Source: Aquificota bacterium
Lineage (GTDB): Bacteria; Aquificota; Aquificia; Aquificales; Aquificaceae
Reading direction: 5' to 3'
Assembly: GCA_013153495.1 (NCBI GenBank)
Contig: JAADEH010000012.1
Location: 248,001-312,000, forward strand
DNA: 64,000 nt
Under the pieces are notes generated by a model. That model worked only from the letters and a program-made list of their open reading frames with translations, was not told the DNA's origin and ran no database searches. The position numbers and the translations under genes were made by a program. Within the stretch, counting starts at the first letter, position 1. Each line of letters begins with the position of its first letter. Shown in pieces: positions 8,253-19,950 of this stretch.

Positions 8253-10614
8253 AAGCTATATAGCTAAGGTCAAGCCTATCACCATAACGGTAAAGCAGAA
8301 GTTCTTTCAGTTCCTCATGTTCCTTGAGTTTTGGGTCCCTCTCGAGAAGTTCCCTTGCGTCTTCACGGGCATTCTGGAGAACGAACCTGTCCCTCGAACG
8401 GGCGAGGTTTGCTATGTTGAAGCCGAAGTATCCGGACTGAGAGACACCCAGTAGCTCCCCGGGACCTCTGAACTTCAGGTCCATCTCAGCCACCTTAAAA
8501 CCGTCGGTGGTCTGAACCAGAACTTTTAACCTCCTTATGGCATCCGCATCGGTTTTTCTCAGGGAGTCCGGAACGACGAGATAGCAGTAAGAGGGTCTAT
8601 CGGACCTTCCGACCCTTCCCCTGAGCTGGTGGAGCTGGGACAAACCGAACCGGTGAGCGTCCTCTACAATCATCAGGGTTGCCTCGGGAACATCGACACC
8701 CACCTCAACCACCGTAGTGGATACGAGAATGTCTCCCTTTTCTTTGAACTCCTCCATGACCCTTTGCTTCTCTTCGTCGCTCATTCTGCCGTGCAGAAGC
8801 AGTATCCTCTTGTCGGGTAGCAGTTCCTTCCACCTCTCAAACTCCTCGGTTGCCGCTTTGAATTCCGCTTTTTCCGATTCCTCTATCAGAGGATAGATTA
8901 TGTAAACCTTGTTCCCCTTCGATACCTCCTCCTCTATTGCCTTAAGGAGTTTATCCCTTTCGCTCTCAAAGAGTAGCAGGGTTCTGACCTCCTTTCTTCC
9001 CGGTGGAAGCTCGTCTATCACCGATATATCCAAATCCCCGTATATGGAGAGAGCGAGGGTCCTCGGTATGGGTGTTGCGCTCATAACCAGACAGTGGGGG
9101 TAAAGCCCCTTTCCCTTTTCCAAAAGGAGCTTCCTCTGCATTACTCCGAAACGGTGCTGTTCGTCTATGACCACGAGACCGAGGTTCTTAAACTCCACCT
9201 TTTCCTGTATAAGAGCGTGGGTTCCCACAACTATCTTGATATTTCCTTCCCTTATGTGCTTGTATGCGCTCTTCTTCTCGGAAGGTTTTAAACTCCCCGT
9301 AAGAAGCCCCACCTCTATACCTTCTTTCTGGAAAAACTCCTTGAACTTCTTATAGTGCTGTTGAGCGAGTATTTCGGTAGGAACCATAACTGCGACCTGA
9401 TAGCCCTCCCGCACAACAGCAAGGGAAGCCCCTATGGCAACCACGGTCTTTCCGCTCCCCACATCACCCTGAAGGAGTCTGTTCATGGGACTTTCTTTTC
9501 TCATGTCTGACAGAACTTCCCTCAGAGCCTTCCTCTGAGCGTTGGTGAGCCTAAAGGGGAGCTTGTTCTCGAACTCTATTACGAACCTGTCGGGAGAAAC
9601 CCCTATAGGGGGTGCCTTTTCCTGCTGGGCTTCCTTCTTCTTAAGTAGCAGGGAGAGCTGAAAGAGAAAGAGGTCGTCGTAAATGGCACGCTTGTGGTAA
9701 GGGGTTTCCATGTCGTTGAGTTCCTTTATGTCCAAGCCTTCGGGAAGGTGTATCTTCTCTATACTCTCGTCCGCATAGGGAAAGCCGTATTTTTTCCTTA
9801 TAAATTCAGGTAAGTATTCCGGAAGGAACCTTGCGGTTTTAACAAGCTTTTTAAGAGCCTTTCTTATGCGGTTGTGCCTCTCCCGGGAAGATATTCTGGT
9901 AATCTCTCCCTTTGCCCTTATGTAGTAAACGGGAAATATTCCTCCGAACTCCTCCTCCTTCAGCAGTTCCGGGTGAACCATATACTTTTCTCCCTTAAAG
10001 GACTTGACCTTTCCCGCTACGACCACCTCGCTACCTCTTCTGTATAGAGCGTATATGAAGTCCGAGCGCTTGTAGCGGAACTTGAGCTTTATATACTCTT
10101 TCCCGTCGGTGCACAAGACCTCAACGGTGTATCCCTCCTCGGGGGACTTTCGAACGTCCTTTACCTTGAGCTTGAGGACCACCTTCTGCCCGGGTTTTGC
10201 CAGCTTGAGGGAAGTTATGGGTCTCCTGTCTTCATACCTCAGAGGGAAGTAAAAGAGAGCATCGAGAAGGGTGTTTATCCCCAGAGACTTCAAGACCTTC
10301 TTCTCCTTGGAGTCCAGACCTTTTAATTTATCAAGCTCCACCAGGAAATCCTTTATAGGTCTTTTACGAACCTGCGGTTTCTCCTCCTTGACTTCGCTCC
10401 GGGACAGAATTCTCTTAAGCTCGAGGACTATAGCCTTCTTCTTCTCAAAAGGCATGCGGTCGAAACTCTGCAAGCTCTCGAGCATGTAGTCGGGAAGTGT
10501 ATCCCTGAGCTGGTTGAAAAGGTATAAACCTATACCTATACCTCTCCTTAGCTTTATCCCGTCCCTTTCCAGAAGTCCGTCCAGGAAGCTCAAAATCTTT
10601 TCCTGAGTTGTCAT
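8251..10614 (-). CDS. recG: ATP-dependent DNA helicase RecG
   Basis: [48 protein letters not shown]. Confidence 0.98.
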   Translation of the reverse strand: MTTQEKILSFLDGLLERDGIKLRRGIGIGLYLFNQLRDTLPDYMLESLQSFDRMPFEKKKAIVLELKRILSRSEVKEEKPQVRKRPIKDFLVELDKLKGLDSKEKKVLKSLGINTLLDALFYFPLRYEDRRPITSLKLAKPGQKVVLKLKVKDVRKSPEEGYTVEVLCTDGKEYIKLKFRYKRSDFIYALYRRGSEVVVAGKVKSFKGEKYMVHPELLKEEEFGGIFPVYYIRAKGEITRISSRERHNRIRKALKKLVKTARFLPEYLPEFIRKKYGFPYADESIEKIHLPEGLDIKELNDMETPYHKRAIYDDLFLFQLSLLLKKKEAQQEKAPPIGVSPDRFVIEFENKLPFRLTNAQRKALREVLSDMRKESPMNRLLQGDVGSGKTVVAIGASLAVVREGYQVAVMVPTEILAQQHYKKFKEFFQKEGIEVGLLTGSLKPSEKKSAYKHIREGNIKIVVGTHALIQEKVEFKNLGLVVIDEQHRFGVMQRKLLLEKGKGLYPHCLVMSATPIPRTLALSIYGDLDISVIDELPPGRKEVRTLLLFESERDKLLKAIEEEVSKGNKVYIIYPLIEESEKAEFKAATEEFERWKELLPDKRILLLHGRMSDEEKQRVMEEFKEKGDILVSTTVVEVGVDVPEATLMIVEDAHRFGLSQLHQLRGRVGRSDRPSYCYLVVPDSLRKTDADAIRRLKVLVQTTDGFKVAEMDLKFRGPGELLGVSQSGYFGFNIANLARSRDRFVLQNAREDARELLERDPKLKEHEELKELLLYRYGDRLDLSYIA

Positions 10615-10615
10615 C

Positions 10616-13600
10616 TCAAAAATCGAACTTTCTGATAAGCCTTAATTTTATCTCCGAGCTTTTGTCCGAAAAGACCCTACCGTATAAAAAGGTGTTCGCA
10701 GGCAGGGTAATGCTTCCGCCGTAGTATGTCTCTCTCGGGTCTTTTAGGGTGCTCTGCTGATACTCTATTGCGAAGGCTCTCGCTATCTTTCTCCTAACGT
10801 TGATGTTCACGCCCAGCTCACCCTGACTTCCCGTTTTGGTGGAGAAGGTTATCTCTATGCCGAGCAGGTTAGCTATACCCCTTCTGAGGTCCCCCACATA
10901 CCCCAGCTCCCTGAACAGAGCGTTGGCAACGGGTATTATGCTCTCCGCAGTGCTACCCACGATGAGCTTGGTAAGTATCTCCTGGGTGCTTCTGGGTGGC
11001 TCGGACCAAACTACCACATCGGGGTCCTCGAGGTCTCCCCTCAGATTTATAAATATGCTGACCTCCGGTGATGGGTTCACTATGGATATGTCTATCTTCC
11101 TGCTTACCGTCTCCTTCTCCTTCAGGAGAACTATTTCCCCTTCCCGGACGAAGAACTTCCTCCCGAAATAACTCAGCTCCCCCGAGAGAAGGTCCACCTC
11201 CAAAGCGTAATCGGGGTCAACAGCCTTTCCCCCGACCCAACCCTTCACCTTCGCATACACGTAACCCTCCGGAAGGGAAACCCTTATAGGCTCCGAAGAC
11301 TCGAACCTCACGTCAAGCTCAACCTGTGCGGGTGGCTTGCCCTTCTTGTCCCTCTTTCTCTCTAAGGTCAGCACCTCCACTTCTCCGCTCAAGAGAGCAT
11401 CTAAGCGTAGCTTCACGCTCTTTAAGTCCCTTACGTCAACCCAGCCCTCGGAAGAGACCTTCAGGTTAGCGTGGAAGTTCTCACTCCTGTAGCTCACCGG
11501 CAGGTCCTTAGAAGTTATGTATATGTAGTAATCCTTCAGATTTATAGAACCCACGTTCAGAGAAACGCCCTGCTCACCCCTCCAAGCGGTGAGGTAGGAA
11601 GCGAGGTTCTTACCCAAAGCTCTGAGTTCAACCCACAGGTTCATAGGATAGGTGAAATACCTCGAGTAGGAGACCACACTCCCCCGGTTCTTCAGGCTCA
11701 GGTTCAGCCCTTCCTCGTCAAGTTTAAAGCTGTATTCTAAAGTCCCTTTTAAAGGACCTCCTGCGGGGGTGGATATAAAGAAAGATAACTTATCGAGGTC
11801 TAAAATCCCCGAAGAACTCAGCAAGTAGTCCCCCTTGTCGAGCAGAAAGTAAAGCCCCCCCTCGACGGAACCTTTCAGGGAAAAACCCAGGTCGAGCCTG
11901 CCCTCCGAGTAAACCCCCTCCCTTTGAATCAGCTCCACCACAGGCTCCCCTAAGACGGTCAGGGAAGTGTTCCCGAACTCGACAATTCCCTCCTTAAAAC
12001 TTCCCCTGTAAACCGCACCACCGAGCGTGAGTTTGAGCGCTCTGTATTCGTAGGTTTCCGGCAAGAGCTTTATCTCAAGCTCCCCATTTCTATACTTTGC
12101 CTGCAAACGCAGAGGCTTGTTCTGGGAAACGTCCTTTATCCTCAGCTGAGCGCCGAGCAGTCCCTCAGAAGTGTCCCCCGCAAACTTGTATGAAAAGTGA
12201 AAGCTCTTTACAAGCGCCCTCCCTTCGCTCTTTAGCTTCATGGTCTCCGTGTTAAGGAAAAAGGAACCCCTCAGAACCTTCTCGGAAGTGTATGTGCCTA
12301 CCACCTCACCGTTCCTGAGCCTGCCCTCTATCTTGAGGCTCCTTACCTTAAATCCTTCCCCCAGCAGAACTTCCGGAGCTAACAGTTCGAACTCTCCCCT
12401 GCGCTCACGACCCATCTCCAACCAGCCCCTTCCCTTCAGAGAAGCCCTTACGCTCTTTCCCTCCAAAAGACCGTCTCCCACGGAGAAAGAGCTTTCTATT
12501 CTTTCCCCTTCCTTAGAAAGTTCCAAACGACCCCTGTTGACGGTCAGCCTTAAGCCTTCCCGCTGAAGTGAAAAGCCCCTTAAACTGACATGCGCCGAGA
12601 TACTGTTCGGGTCTCCGAGCGCACGACCCTCAAAACCTTTTCCCCTGAAATCCGCATCTATGTAAGTTCCCGAAAGCCGAAGCTCGTAGGACACATCACC
12701 GAGATTTATGTCCCTATAGCTAAGCTCCTTAAGGGTGCCTCCTCCCTTCAGCTTAAGCACACCGTCAAAGTTCAGCTCTCCATCGTAATGGACCAGGGTG
12801 GAAACCTCCCTTTCGGAAAAGGGAAACTCGGAAAGGGTAAGTTTGCCTAAAAACTTTTTGCCCTCTATGCGTCCAGAAAGTCTTATTTCCCCCGGTTCAA
12901 AAACGCTCAGTTCTACTACTCCCTCCCTTTTGTAGTAGTTGTAATCGAGAAACAGCTCCGCTGTTAAAAAGGTGTAGTCTTCAACCCTTACGTCCTCCGA
13001 GCTTGCCCTAAGCTCCAAGCGCTTATTCTCCAGGTCAACCAACACCTCCCCCTCCGCCCGCAGGTCAACGAAAGTCTTGACCCCCAGCAAGTCTGAATTC
13101 ACGTAAAGCTGGTGAACCTTTAAACTTACCTCCTTCTTGGGAAAGAGTTTGACTTTATAATCCGCCTCCACATTCTCCCCCACGAGGGTTCCCTCAAGCT
13201 TAAGGCTTTTTCGAAAAATCAGGTTCAGCTTTCCGTCAGCCCTGACATCATCGAAAGACCCTCTTCCCACCAACTGAACCTTCGATGTCCGACCCTCCAG
13301 GTCAGCCTCTATGCCTTCGTAATCTATCTTCCCCCTTCCCGAAACGCTTATAGGTTCGACCACGACCTGCGGTGTGGAAATTCTCTTGACCTTTCCATCA
13401 ATTTCAAAATCTGCCTCGGTGCTTCCTTCCTCTAAAGACGCCTTGAGGGAAAAATCGAACAACTCCGAGCTTACCCTGACGTCCCTGACCTCCACAAAGC
13501 CTTCTCTTAGGAGAACTTCTCTCAATCTGATAAGGGTGGTCAAGGTGGGTGTGATTACCTTAACCTCTCCGGTGAGTTTGCCCCCGTGCAGTTTGAGCCT

Positions 13601-14005
13601 TTCCACCAAAACAGAGGTTTCCCTTCTCCCTCCGTAGTTGACCAAAAACCTATCCACCCGAAGGGTTATCTTTCTCAAGAACTCAGGTATGTATAGGGGA
13701 ACTCCCTCAAAAGTCCTCCCCTCACCTGCGGAACGCTTTCGGGGTATGAGGTTTAAACTGCCTTCTTTGAGAAATACTTTTAAGTTCCCATCTGCGGTAA
13801 GCTTGAGGTCCTGAAGGTTAAGAAATACCTTAGCTCCCTCCGTGGGTAAGTAGATGTATAGCAATTCCAAATCCAGACCTAAGGGAGAGAAGGATATGTC
13901 CCTGAGCTTTATTTCATACTCTATTCCCCGGGTGGCTAATAGGGGTTTTACGAACAGGAAGTATGCGGAGATGAGAACGAGTATTACGAAAGCGACATAG
14001 CGCAT
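10616..14005 (-). CDS. TamB-like translocation/assembly module protein
   Basis: 1129 aa, N-terminal TM anchor, beta-rich repeats, C-terminal DUF490-like domain (DPDVVVWSEPPRSTQEILTKL...GSITLPANTFLYGRVF). Confidence 0.82.
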   Translation of the reverse strand: MRYVAFVILVLISAYFLFVKPLLATRGIEYEIKLRDISFSPLGLDLELLYIYLPTEGAKVFLNLQDLKLTADGNLKVFLKEGSLNLIPRKRSAGEGRTFEGVPLYIPEFLRKITLRVDRFLVNYGGRRETSVLVERLKLHGGKLTGEVKVITPTLTTLIRLREVLLREGFVEVRDVRVSSELFDFSLKASLEEGSTEADFEIDGKVKRISTPQVVVEPISVSGRGKIDYEGIEADLEGRTSKVQLVGRGSFDDVRADGKLNLIFRKSLKLEGTLVGENVEADYKVKLFPKKEVSLKVHQLYVNSDLLGVKTFVDLRAEGEVLVDLENKRLELRASSEDVRVEDYTFLTAELFLDYNYYKREGVVELSVFEPGEIRLSGRIEGKKFLGKLTLSEFPFSEREVSTLVHYDGELNFDGVLKLKGGGTLKELSYRDINLGDVSYELRLSGTYIDADFRGKGFEGRALGDPNSISAHVSLRGFSLQREGLRLTVNRGRLELSKEGERIESSFSVGDGLLEGKSVRASLKGRGWLEMGRERRGEFELLAPEVLLGEGFKVRSLKIEGRLRNGEVVGTYTSEKVLRGSFFLNTETMKLKSEGRALVKSFHFSYKFAGDTSEGLLGAQLRIKDVSQNKPLRLQAKYRNGELEIKLLPETYEYRALKLTLGGAVYRGSFKEGIVEFGNTSLTVLGEPVVELIQREGVYSEGRLDLGFSLKGSVEGGLYFLLDKGDYLLSSSGILDLDKLSFFISTPAGGPLKGTLEYSFKLDEEGLNLSLKNRGSVVSYSRYFTYPMNLWVELRALGKNLASYLTAWRGEQGVSLNVGSINLKDYYIYITSKDLPVSYRSENFHANLKVSSEGWVDVRDLKSVKLRLDALLSGEVEVLTLERKRDKKGKPPAQVELDVRFESSEPIRVSLPEGYVYAKVKGWVGGKAVDPDYALEVDLLSGELSYFGRKFFVREGEIVLLKEKETVSRKIDISIVNPSPEVSIFINLRGDLEDPDVVVWSEPPRSTQEILTKLIVGSTAESIIPVANALFRELGYVGDLRRGIANLLGIEITFSTKTGSQGELGVNINVRRKIARAFAIEYQQSTLKDPRETYYGGSITLPANTFLYGRVFSDKSSEIKLRLIRKFDF

Positions 14006-14009
14006 AAAC

Positions 14010-14648
14010 TCATTCTATTCCGTGCATCTTTAGGTTCTCCTTTATCCTGTGAAGAAGCTCCGCAGGGTTCTTTATAGGATACTCTATCTCCTCAACAACC
14101 TCCTCCGCCTTCCTACCCTTTATCATCACTCCCACGAGCTTTTCCTTAATGTCTTCGGGAGAGTGTATGGGAAAGTCCGTGCCCTTTATCCTCTTTAGAA
14201 CCATGTAAGCCCACGGTATGTCGAGGGCTTCTGCGGTCTGGGTGCAGTATTCGAGGAATATCTTAGGCTCTTCGTGTCCCTCCTTGACCAGCTTGTAAGC
14301 GAGCTTCGCTATCCCTCCCGCCGTGTGGACCCTGAGTTCCTTTTTCTCCTCCTGAGTTAGTTCATCTATGTGCTGTATCTTATACATGGCAAGCTCAGGG
14401 TCCGCCCTCAGAATGTTTCTGACGGTTTGCTTGGTAAGTCCCACCAGCTCAGCTATCTCCTCTTCAGTTTTCAGATACTCTTCCCTCAAAACTATCGCAA
14501 AGGAAGCCCTTGCGAGTGAGGGGAGCCAAGTTAGAGTTCTGTATTCCGCAAGCTTCTGGAGACCGCCGAGCAGGTCTATGGCTTTGAGGAAAACTCTAGT
14601 TACGAGAGGTTCCACGTCCACTTCCACGGGTTGGAGTTGGATAACCAT
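14010..14648 (-). CDS. HTH-containing probable regulatory protein
   Basis: EEEIAELVGLTKQTVRNILRADPELA helix-turn-helix; resembles the near-KaiC-domain regulatory family (from memory). Confidence 0.6.
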   Translation of the reverse strand: MVIQLQPVEVDVEPLVTRVFLKAIDLLGGLQKLAEYRTLTWLPSLARASFAIVLREEYLKTEEEIAELVGLTKQTVRNILRADPELAMYKIQHIDELTQEEKKELRVHTAGGIAKLAYKLVKEGHEEPKIFLEYCTQTAEALDIPWAYMVLKRIKGTDFPIHSPEDIKEKLVGVMIKGRKAEEVVEEIEYPIKNPAELLHRIKENLKMHGIE

Positions 14649-14674
14649 CTTTCTACCTCCTTCTGTGTGTTAAA

Positions 14675-14747
14675 TCGGGGTGCCGGGACTTGAACCCGGG
14701 ACCTCTGGCCCCCCATGCCAGCGCGCTGCCACCTGCGCTACACCCCG
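14675..14747 (-). tRNA. tRNA-Pro (GGG), CCA not encoded
   Basis: Reverse complement CGGGGTG...CTGGC-ATGGGGG-GCCAG...GGTTCAAGTCC...CACCCCG-A; following bases TTTA. Confidence 0.93.
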
Positions 14748-14759
14748 TTCTAACTTTAA

Positions 14760-15062
14760 TTATACTTTCTTGAGCTTTAGCTCAACAAGTTCGAGGAGTT
14801 TTTTGCTGGGTTTAAAGACGATGACCTTACGGTCCGGGACGGGAACCTCCTCACCGGTGCGGGGATTTCTTCCCACTTTGCCCTTCCTCATTTTAACTAT
14901 AAAGGTGCCGAAACCCGATATTTGAACCTTCTCCCCTCTTCTCAGGGTTTCTTCTATTATCTCGAACACTTCGGAGACAATCTCGTATATCTCCTTCTTG
15001 GTCATCTCGAACTCGCCTTCACACCTCTCGTGAATTAGGTTAGCAATGTCCTTCTTGGTCAT
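14760..15062 (-). CDS. HU/IHF family DNA-binding protein
   Basis: MTKKDIANLIHE..., GFGTF, GRNPRTGEEV. Confidence 0.95.
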   Translation of the reverse strand: MTKKDIANLIHERCEGEFEMTKKEIYEIVSEVFEIIEETLRRGEKVQISGFGTFIVKMRKGKVGRNPRTGEEVPVPDRKVIVFKPSKKLLELVELKLKKV

Positions 15063-15078
15063 TACAAAGCTCCGGCAA

Positions 15079-16680
15079 TCACATTTTCCATTTTTTCTTT
15101 AAAATTTCACCGAGCTTAAAGCCTGCAGCGGAGACTTCCTGTTCCTGGGTTTCGGGAGTTGTCTCTTCCTCTCCGCGGAGAGCCTTGATGGAGAAGGTTA
15201 TCTTGTTCTCCTGGGGGTTGAGGTCGATTATCTTGACCTCGTATTCCTGACCCGCTTCCACCTTAACGTCCTTGGGAACCTCCGAGAAAGGCAATAGACC
15301 TTCCACACCCTCGGGGAGTTCTAAGAAAGCTCCGAAAGGCATCACCTCTTTAGCTTTTAAGGTGAGAACATCACCCACCTTATACTTCTTCTGCACCTCC
15401 TCCCAGGGATTGGGAGTAAGCTGTTTTATGCCGAGCTTCACATACCTGCCTTCGTTTCCGAGCACTACAAACTCTCTCTCTTCACCTTCCGTGAGAACTT
15501 CTTCTACCCTCTTGGGCTTGGTCCAAGACAGGTCGCTCCTGTGGATTATTCCCTTAACCTTATCGCTTCCGAGGTCTATTATGGCTTTGCTACCCTCTAT
15601 CTTCTCCACCTTACCCTTTATCTTGGTTCCCGCAGGGTTTTCTTTTAGGAACTCCTCCCAGGGTTTGGGCTGAGCCTGCCTTATGCTGAGTATAATTCTT
15701 CTCCTCTTGGGTTCTATCCTGAGAACCTTAGCTTTTACCACATCTCCCTTTGCGGGAACTTCACCGTTCCAGCTCACCTCTTCCGAGGGAACGAAACCTT
15801 CGAGACCGTCGTCTATGTCAATTACCACACCTTTGGAAACCACCTGAGAAACTTTGCCTTCGATTATATCCCCTACCTTGTGCTCTTTGAGGAACTTGTC
15901 CCAGGGGTTTTCCTTCATCTCCCGCAGGGAGACTATAAGAAAGTCCTTATCTTTACTCTTCTTTTTAACTTTAACTTTAATAATTTCGTCAACTTCAGCG
16001 TAGTTGTAGGGGTTTCTGTCCCTACCCCAGGACAGCTCCTCCTTGGGAAGGAAAGCTCTGAGGACACCGTCTATTAGCAGGGTTATTCCCTTATTGGGGT
16101 CTATCTTTATAACCCTTCCCTCAACTATGTCTCCCTTTTTCAGCTCTTTAAGGAGTTCCTGTTTTCTCTTTTCCCTTTCCTCTTCCAGGTAGGCTTTGTG
16201 GGAGACTATGACTTTGGGCTTGTCCTTCTGCATGGAAACTTCCAAAACCTTAACCCTTACGGGTTTACCTACGCTTATCTTCTTTCCCGTTTCGCTGGCA
16301 GGCAGGAAAGCCTTTACCCCTTCTATATCGACTATAAAGCCACCCCTCGTCTTCTTCTCGACGTTGCCCACCACATCTCTGCCTTCCGCTTGAGCCTTCT
16401 GAAGTTCTTCGATACCCTTCTGCTGAGCTATTATCCTGTAGGAGAGTCTGGGATGGTCCAATCTGGGAGATATACGGACTATTACAGCCTGTATATCGTC
16501 CCCTTCCTTTATGTCCTCCTGGACTTCTTCTTTGGGGATTACCCCTTCCACCTTGTAACCTATGTCCACATAAATGTATCTGTCATCTATTTTTACTACC
16601 TTCCCGCTTACTATCTTTCCCTTGCGGAAGTTCTCTTCTTGCGGGAGGGCTTGGCTCAGGAGTTTCTCAAATTCGTTCAT
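15079..16680 (-). CDS. rpsA: 30S ribosomal protein S1
   Basis: Multiple S1 OB-fold repeats (GDIVEGRV, GDIIEGKV, VGDVLTLKAKEV...); start set at MNEFEKLL. Confidence 0.93.
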   Translation of the reverse strand: MNEFEKLLSQALPQEENFRKGKIVSGKVVKIDDRYIYVDIGYKVEGVIPKEEVQEDIKEGDDIQAVIVRISPRLDHPRLSYRIIAQQKGIEELQKAQAEGRDVVGNVEKKTRGGFIVDIEGVKAFLPASETGKKISVGKPVRVKVLEVSMQKDKPKVIVSHKAYLEEEREKRKQELLKELKKGDIVEGRVIKIDPNKGITLLIDGVLRAFLPKEELSWGRDRNPYNYAEVDEIIKVKVKKKSKDKDFLIVSLREMKENPWDKFLKEHKVGDIIEGKVSQVVSKGVVIDIDDGLEGFVPSEEVSWNGEVPAKGDVVKAKVLRIEPKRRRIILSIRQAQPKPWEEFLKENPAGTKIKGKVEKIEGSKAIIDLGSDKVKGIIHRSDLSWTKPKRVEEVLTEGEEREFVVLGNEGRYVKLGIKQLTPNPWEEVQKKYKVGDVLTLKAKEVMPFGAFLELPEGVEGLLPFSEVPKDVKVEAGQEYEVKIIDLNPQENKITFSIKALRGEEETTPETQEQEVSAAGFKLGEILKKKWKM

Positions 16681-16766
16681 TAGGTCCTCCACGGGAAAAT
16701 ACATTATAGCAAAAATTCACGGGTGCCAATTTTCTGGATTATATTATTTATCCAACAGGAGGCAAG

Positions 16767-17231
16767 ATGGAGTTCTTCTTCTTCTTAGACGTATATGCGG
16801 ACAGACAGCTCATAGACTACTACATACTGTCCTTCAAGCTTGGCAACCTCAAATCCGTAGAGCTTAAGGAGTGGTCCGGCAAGAGCTACATAGTCGGGAT
16901 AAAGGATTGGGATAAATTCAAGAAAACTACGTATGACATAATCCTGTATGAACTGGGAGATGAAATAGAGCGCTTTAAGGACATAGAAACAGCCTTCAGA
17001 GAAGGCTACAAGATAGCATACAAGGAGGCATCTCGCAGGGGTGCAAAGAAAATTCTCCCTGCGATAGGATACGGCAATCCTCCCGTGGAGATAGTGGAGA
17101 GGTTCTTTCCCGTTAAACCCGAGTTTGAAGAGTTCCCCAGCGACATAGACAGTTTTCTGGAGGAGGTTGTAAAGAACACTCCCAAAGAACTAAGCAGGAG
17201 AGGATTTGAAGATGACAAAAACTCCTTCTGA
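16767..17231 (+). CDS. Hypothetical protein upstream of hslU
   Basis: 154 aa ORF, overlaps hslU start by about 20 nt; no HslV N-terminal Thr signature. Confidence 0.7.
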   Translation: MEFFFFLDVYADRQLIDYYILSFKLGNLKSVELKEWSGKSYIVGIKDWDKFKKTTYDIILYELGDEIERFKDIETAFREGYKIAYKEASRRGAKKILPAIGYGNPPVEIVERFFPVKPEFEEFPSDIDSFLEEVVKNTPKELSRRGFEDDKNSF

Positions 17232-18561
17232 GGTCTTAGAGTCCCTAACTCCAAAAAAGATAGTTGAGGAGCTTAACAAGTTCGTCGTCGGTCAGGAGGA
17301 AGCTAAAAAAGCGGTAGCCATAGCGCTCAGGAACAGGTGGAGGAGGCAGAAGCTTCCCGAATACATAAGGGACGAAGTATCTCCGAAAAACATTCTCATG
17401 ATAGGACCCACGGGTGTGGGTAAAACGGAGATAGCGAGGAGGCTTGCAGGACTCATAAAAGCTCCCTTCGTAAAGGTAGAAGCTACCAAATACACCGAAG
17501 TCGGTTATGTAGGCAGGGATGTGGAATCTATGGTCAGGGAGCTTGTGGAAGTCTCCTACCAGATGGTAAAGAGGGAAAAGTTGGAGAGGGTCAGGGAGAG
17601 AGCAAGGAAGCTTGCCCAGGAGAGGATACTCGATTACCTCGTTCCCCATCAATTTACCAGCTTCGGCATAAGGGAACCCCAAGATGCGGGAAAGAGAGAA
17701 GAACTCAGGGAAAGACTGCGCAAGGGTGAGCTTGATGACAAGGTAATAGAGATAGATGTTCAGGAAAAGGTAGTTCCCATGATAGGCATAGCCGGACCCC
17801 CAGGACTTGAGGAGCTTGAAAACCAGCTGAGGGAGATGTTCTCCAACCTCATGCCCTCAAAGAAACGCAGGAAGCTGAGGGTAAAGGAAGCTTTGCACAT
17901 ACTCGAGCAGGAAGAAGCGGAAAAGCTGATAGATATGGAGGAAGTGGCTCGGGAAGCCATATTCAGAGCGGAAAACTTCGGAATAATCTTCATAGACGAA
18001 ATAGACAAGATAGCAGTAAAGACACCCGCAGGTGGACCGGGTGTGTCGAGAGAAGGTGTTCAAAGGGACCTCCTTCCGATACTTGAGGGAACGACCGTAA
18101 ACACCAAGTATGGACCCGTAAAGACGGACCACATACTCTTCATAGGTGCGGGAGCCTTTCACATGGCAAAGCCCTCGGACCTGATACCCGAGCTTCAGGG
18201 AAGGTTTCCCATAAGGGTTGAACTTAAATCCCTTACCAAAGAGGATTTCGTGAGAATACTAACGGAACCGGAGAACGCACTTACCAAACAGTATATTGAA
18301 CTCCTCAAAACCGAAGGGGTGGAAATAGAGTTCACCGAAGATGCAATAGAGGAGATAGCGAGAATATCCGAGGAGATAAACAACAGAACAGAAAACATAG
18401 GAGCCAGAAGGCTACACACCGTTATGGAAAGACTCTTGGAAGACATATCCTTCAACGCTCCCGAAATGGAAGGACAGCACATAATAATAGACGGCAAGTT
18501 CGTAAAGGCAAAGCTTGAAGGAATAATAAAGGACGAAGAACTAAGCAGGTATATCCTCTAA
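17212..18561 (+). CDS. hslU: ATP-dependent protease ATPase subunit HslU
   Basis: [65 protein letters not shown]. Confidence 0.97.
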   Translation: MTKTPSEVLESLTPKKIVEELNKFVVGQEEAKKAVAIALRNRWRRQKLPEYIRDEVSPKNILMIGPTGVGKTEIARRLAGLIKAPFVKVEATKYTEVGYVGRDVESMVRELVEVSYQMVKREKLERVRERARKLAQERILDYLVPHQFTSFGIREPQDAGKREELRERLRKGELDDKVIEIDVQEKVVPMIGIAGPPGLEELENQLREMFSNLMPSKKRRKLRVKEALHILEQEEAEKLIDMEEVAREAIFRAENFGIIFIDEIDKIAVKTPAGGPGVSREGVQRDLLPILEGTTVNTKYGPVKTDHILFIGAGAFHMAKPSDLIPELQGRFPIRVELKSLTKEDFVRILTEPENALTKQYIELLKTEGVEIEFTEDAIEEIARISEEINNRTENIGARRLHTVMERLLEDISFNAPEMEGQHIIIDGKFVKAKLEGIIKDEELSRYIL

Positions 18562-19914
18562 GAAATTTCTAAGCCACCAGTGTATATCTTCCCTTATAAC
18601 TTTCTCCCTTAAGGCTTCCATCCTTTCCCTCTTTTCCCTCCTGGACATGCGCAAAGCCTGATATATCGCTTCCGCTATCTCATCGGGGTCGAAGGGGTTT
18701 ACTATAATAGAACCTTCCCTGAGTTGAACACTCACCCCTGCAAACTCACTCAGTATGAGGGCACCGTTCAAGTCTCTTTTGGAAACTATATACTCCTTAG
18801 ATACGAGATTAAGACCATCTATGATAGGTGTTATAAGAGCAAAGTCAGCCATAAGGTATAAAGATGCGAGCCGTTCATCAGGATAATTTTTATAGTAGTA
18901 ATATATAGGCACCCATCCCGGCTCACCGAACTTTCCCTCAACCATACCAACAATCTCGTCTGTCCTTCTCTTTATGTCCATGTAATCTTCAAGTTTTGTT
19001 CTGGTGGGGGCTGCTATCTGAATAAAGGATACCTTCCCCCTAAAGGATGGATACTTCTCAAAAAACCTATCAAGCCCAAGGAACTTCTCCTCAAGACCCT
19101 TGGTGTAATCGAGCCTGTCCACACCTATGCCTACGAACTCAACTCCGAGTTTTCTCCTCAAGTTTGTTGCATATCGGACGGTTTTTGGTTGCGATGTAAG
19201 ACTTTCCCAGCGGGATACATCTATTCCAAGGGGAACCGCTTTTAGCTTTATTTTCCTTCCTTTCCAGTATATTGCTTCTTCGTCGTAAACCGCACCTAAG
19301 ATTTCCCTTACGCATTCCCTGAAGTTTTGAATGTAGTGGAGTGTGTGGAACCCTATAACATCCGCTCCAAGCATGCCTTCAAGCAACTCCCTTTTCTGGG
19401 GGAGAAATCTGAGCATAAAGTAGGGTGGAAATGGAATATGCCAGAAGAAAAATATCTTGTCCTTAATACCCAATTCCCTCAGCATATTGGGAACTAAAGC
19501 AAGGTGGTAATCGTTTATAAGGACCTTTGAACCCTCCGAGTAGGTTTGCACAACAGCTCTTGCAAACTTTCTATTCACCCTTCTGTATCCGAGCCAGTAT
19601 TTGTTGTTAAAGTGGGTTCTGTTCAGAAACATGTGGCACAGAGGCCACAGCGTTTCGTTAGAAAATCCATAATAGTATTCGGAAACATCTCTGCTCGTGA
19701 GCGGAACCTGCCTTATGATAAAGTCATCAGTTATCTTCGTCTCCAAGGGAGTCCTTTGGCTCTGCCTGCCCCAGCATACCCAGACCCCACCATTTTTTCT
19801 CAAAATAGGCTCCAAGGCTGATACAAGACCACCCACCGTTTTTTCGAGTCCACCCCTTCCCCGCATGGATTCGAGCCTATAAGGCTCTCTGTTTGAAACA
19901 ACTATAAGTCTCAT
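18541..19914 (-). CDS. otsA: Trehalose-6-phosphate synthase (GT20)
   Basis: [54 protein letters not shown]. Confidence 0.9.
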   Translation of the reverse strand: MRLIVVSNREPYRLESMRGRGGLEKTVGGLVSALEPILRKNGGVWVCWGRQSQRTPLETKITDDFIIRQVPLTSRDVSEYYYGFSNETLWPLCHMFLNRTHFNNKYWLGYRRVNRKFARAVVQTYSEGSKVLINDYHLALVPNMLRELGIKDKIFFFWHIPFPPYFMLRFLPQKRELLEGMLGADVIGFHTLHYIQNFRECVREILGAVYDEEAIYWKGRKIKLKAVPLGIDVSRWESLTSQPKTVRYATNLRRKLGVEFVGIGVDRLDYTKGLEEKFLGLDRFFEKYPSFRGKVSFIQIAAPTRTKLEDYMDIKRRTDEIVGMVEGKFGEPGWVPIYYYYKNYPDERLASLYLMADFALITPIIDGLNLVSKEYIVSKRDLNGALILSEFAGVSVQLREGSIIVNPFDPDEIAEAIYQALRMSRREKRERMEALREKVIREDIHWWLRNFLEDIPA

Positions 19915-19950
19915 CTCTAAGGCTACATATTAGAGCTACAGAAATTGCTG

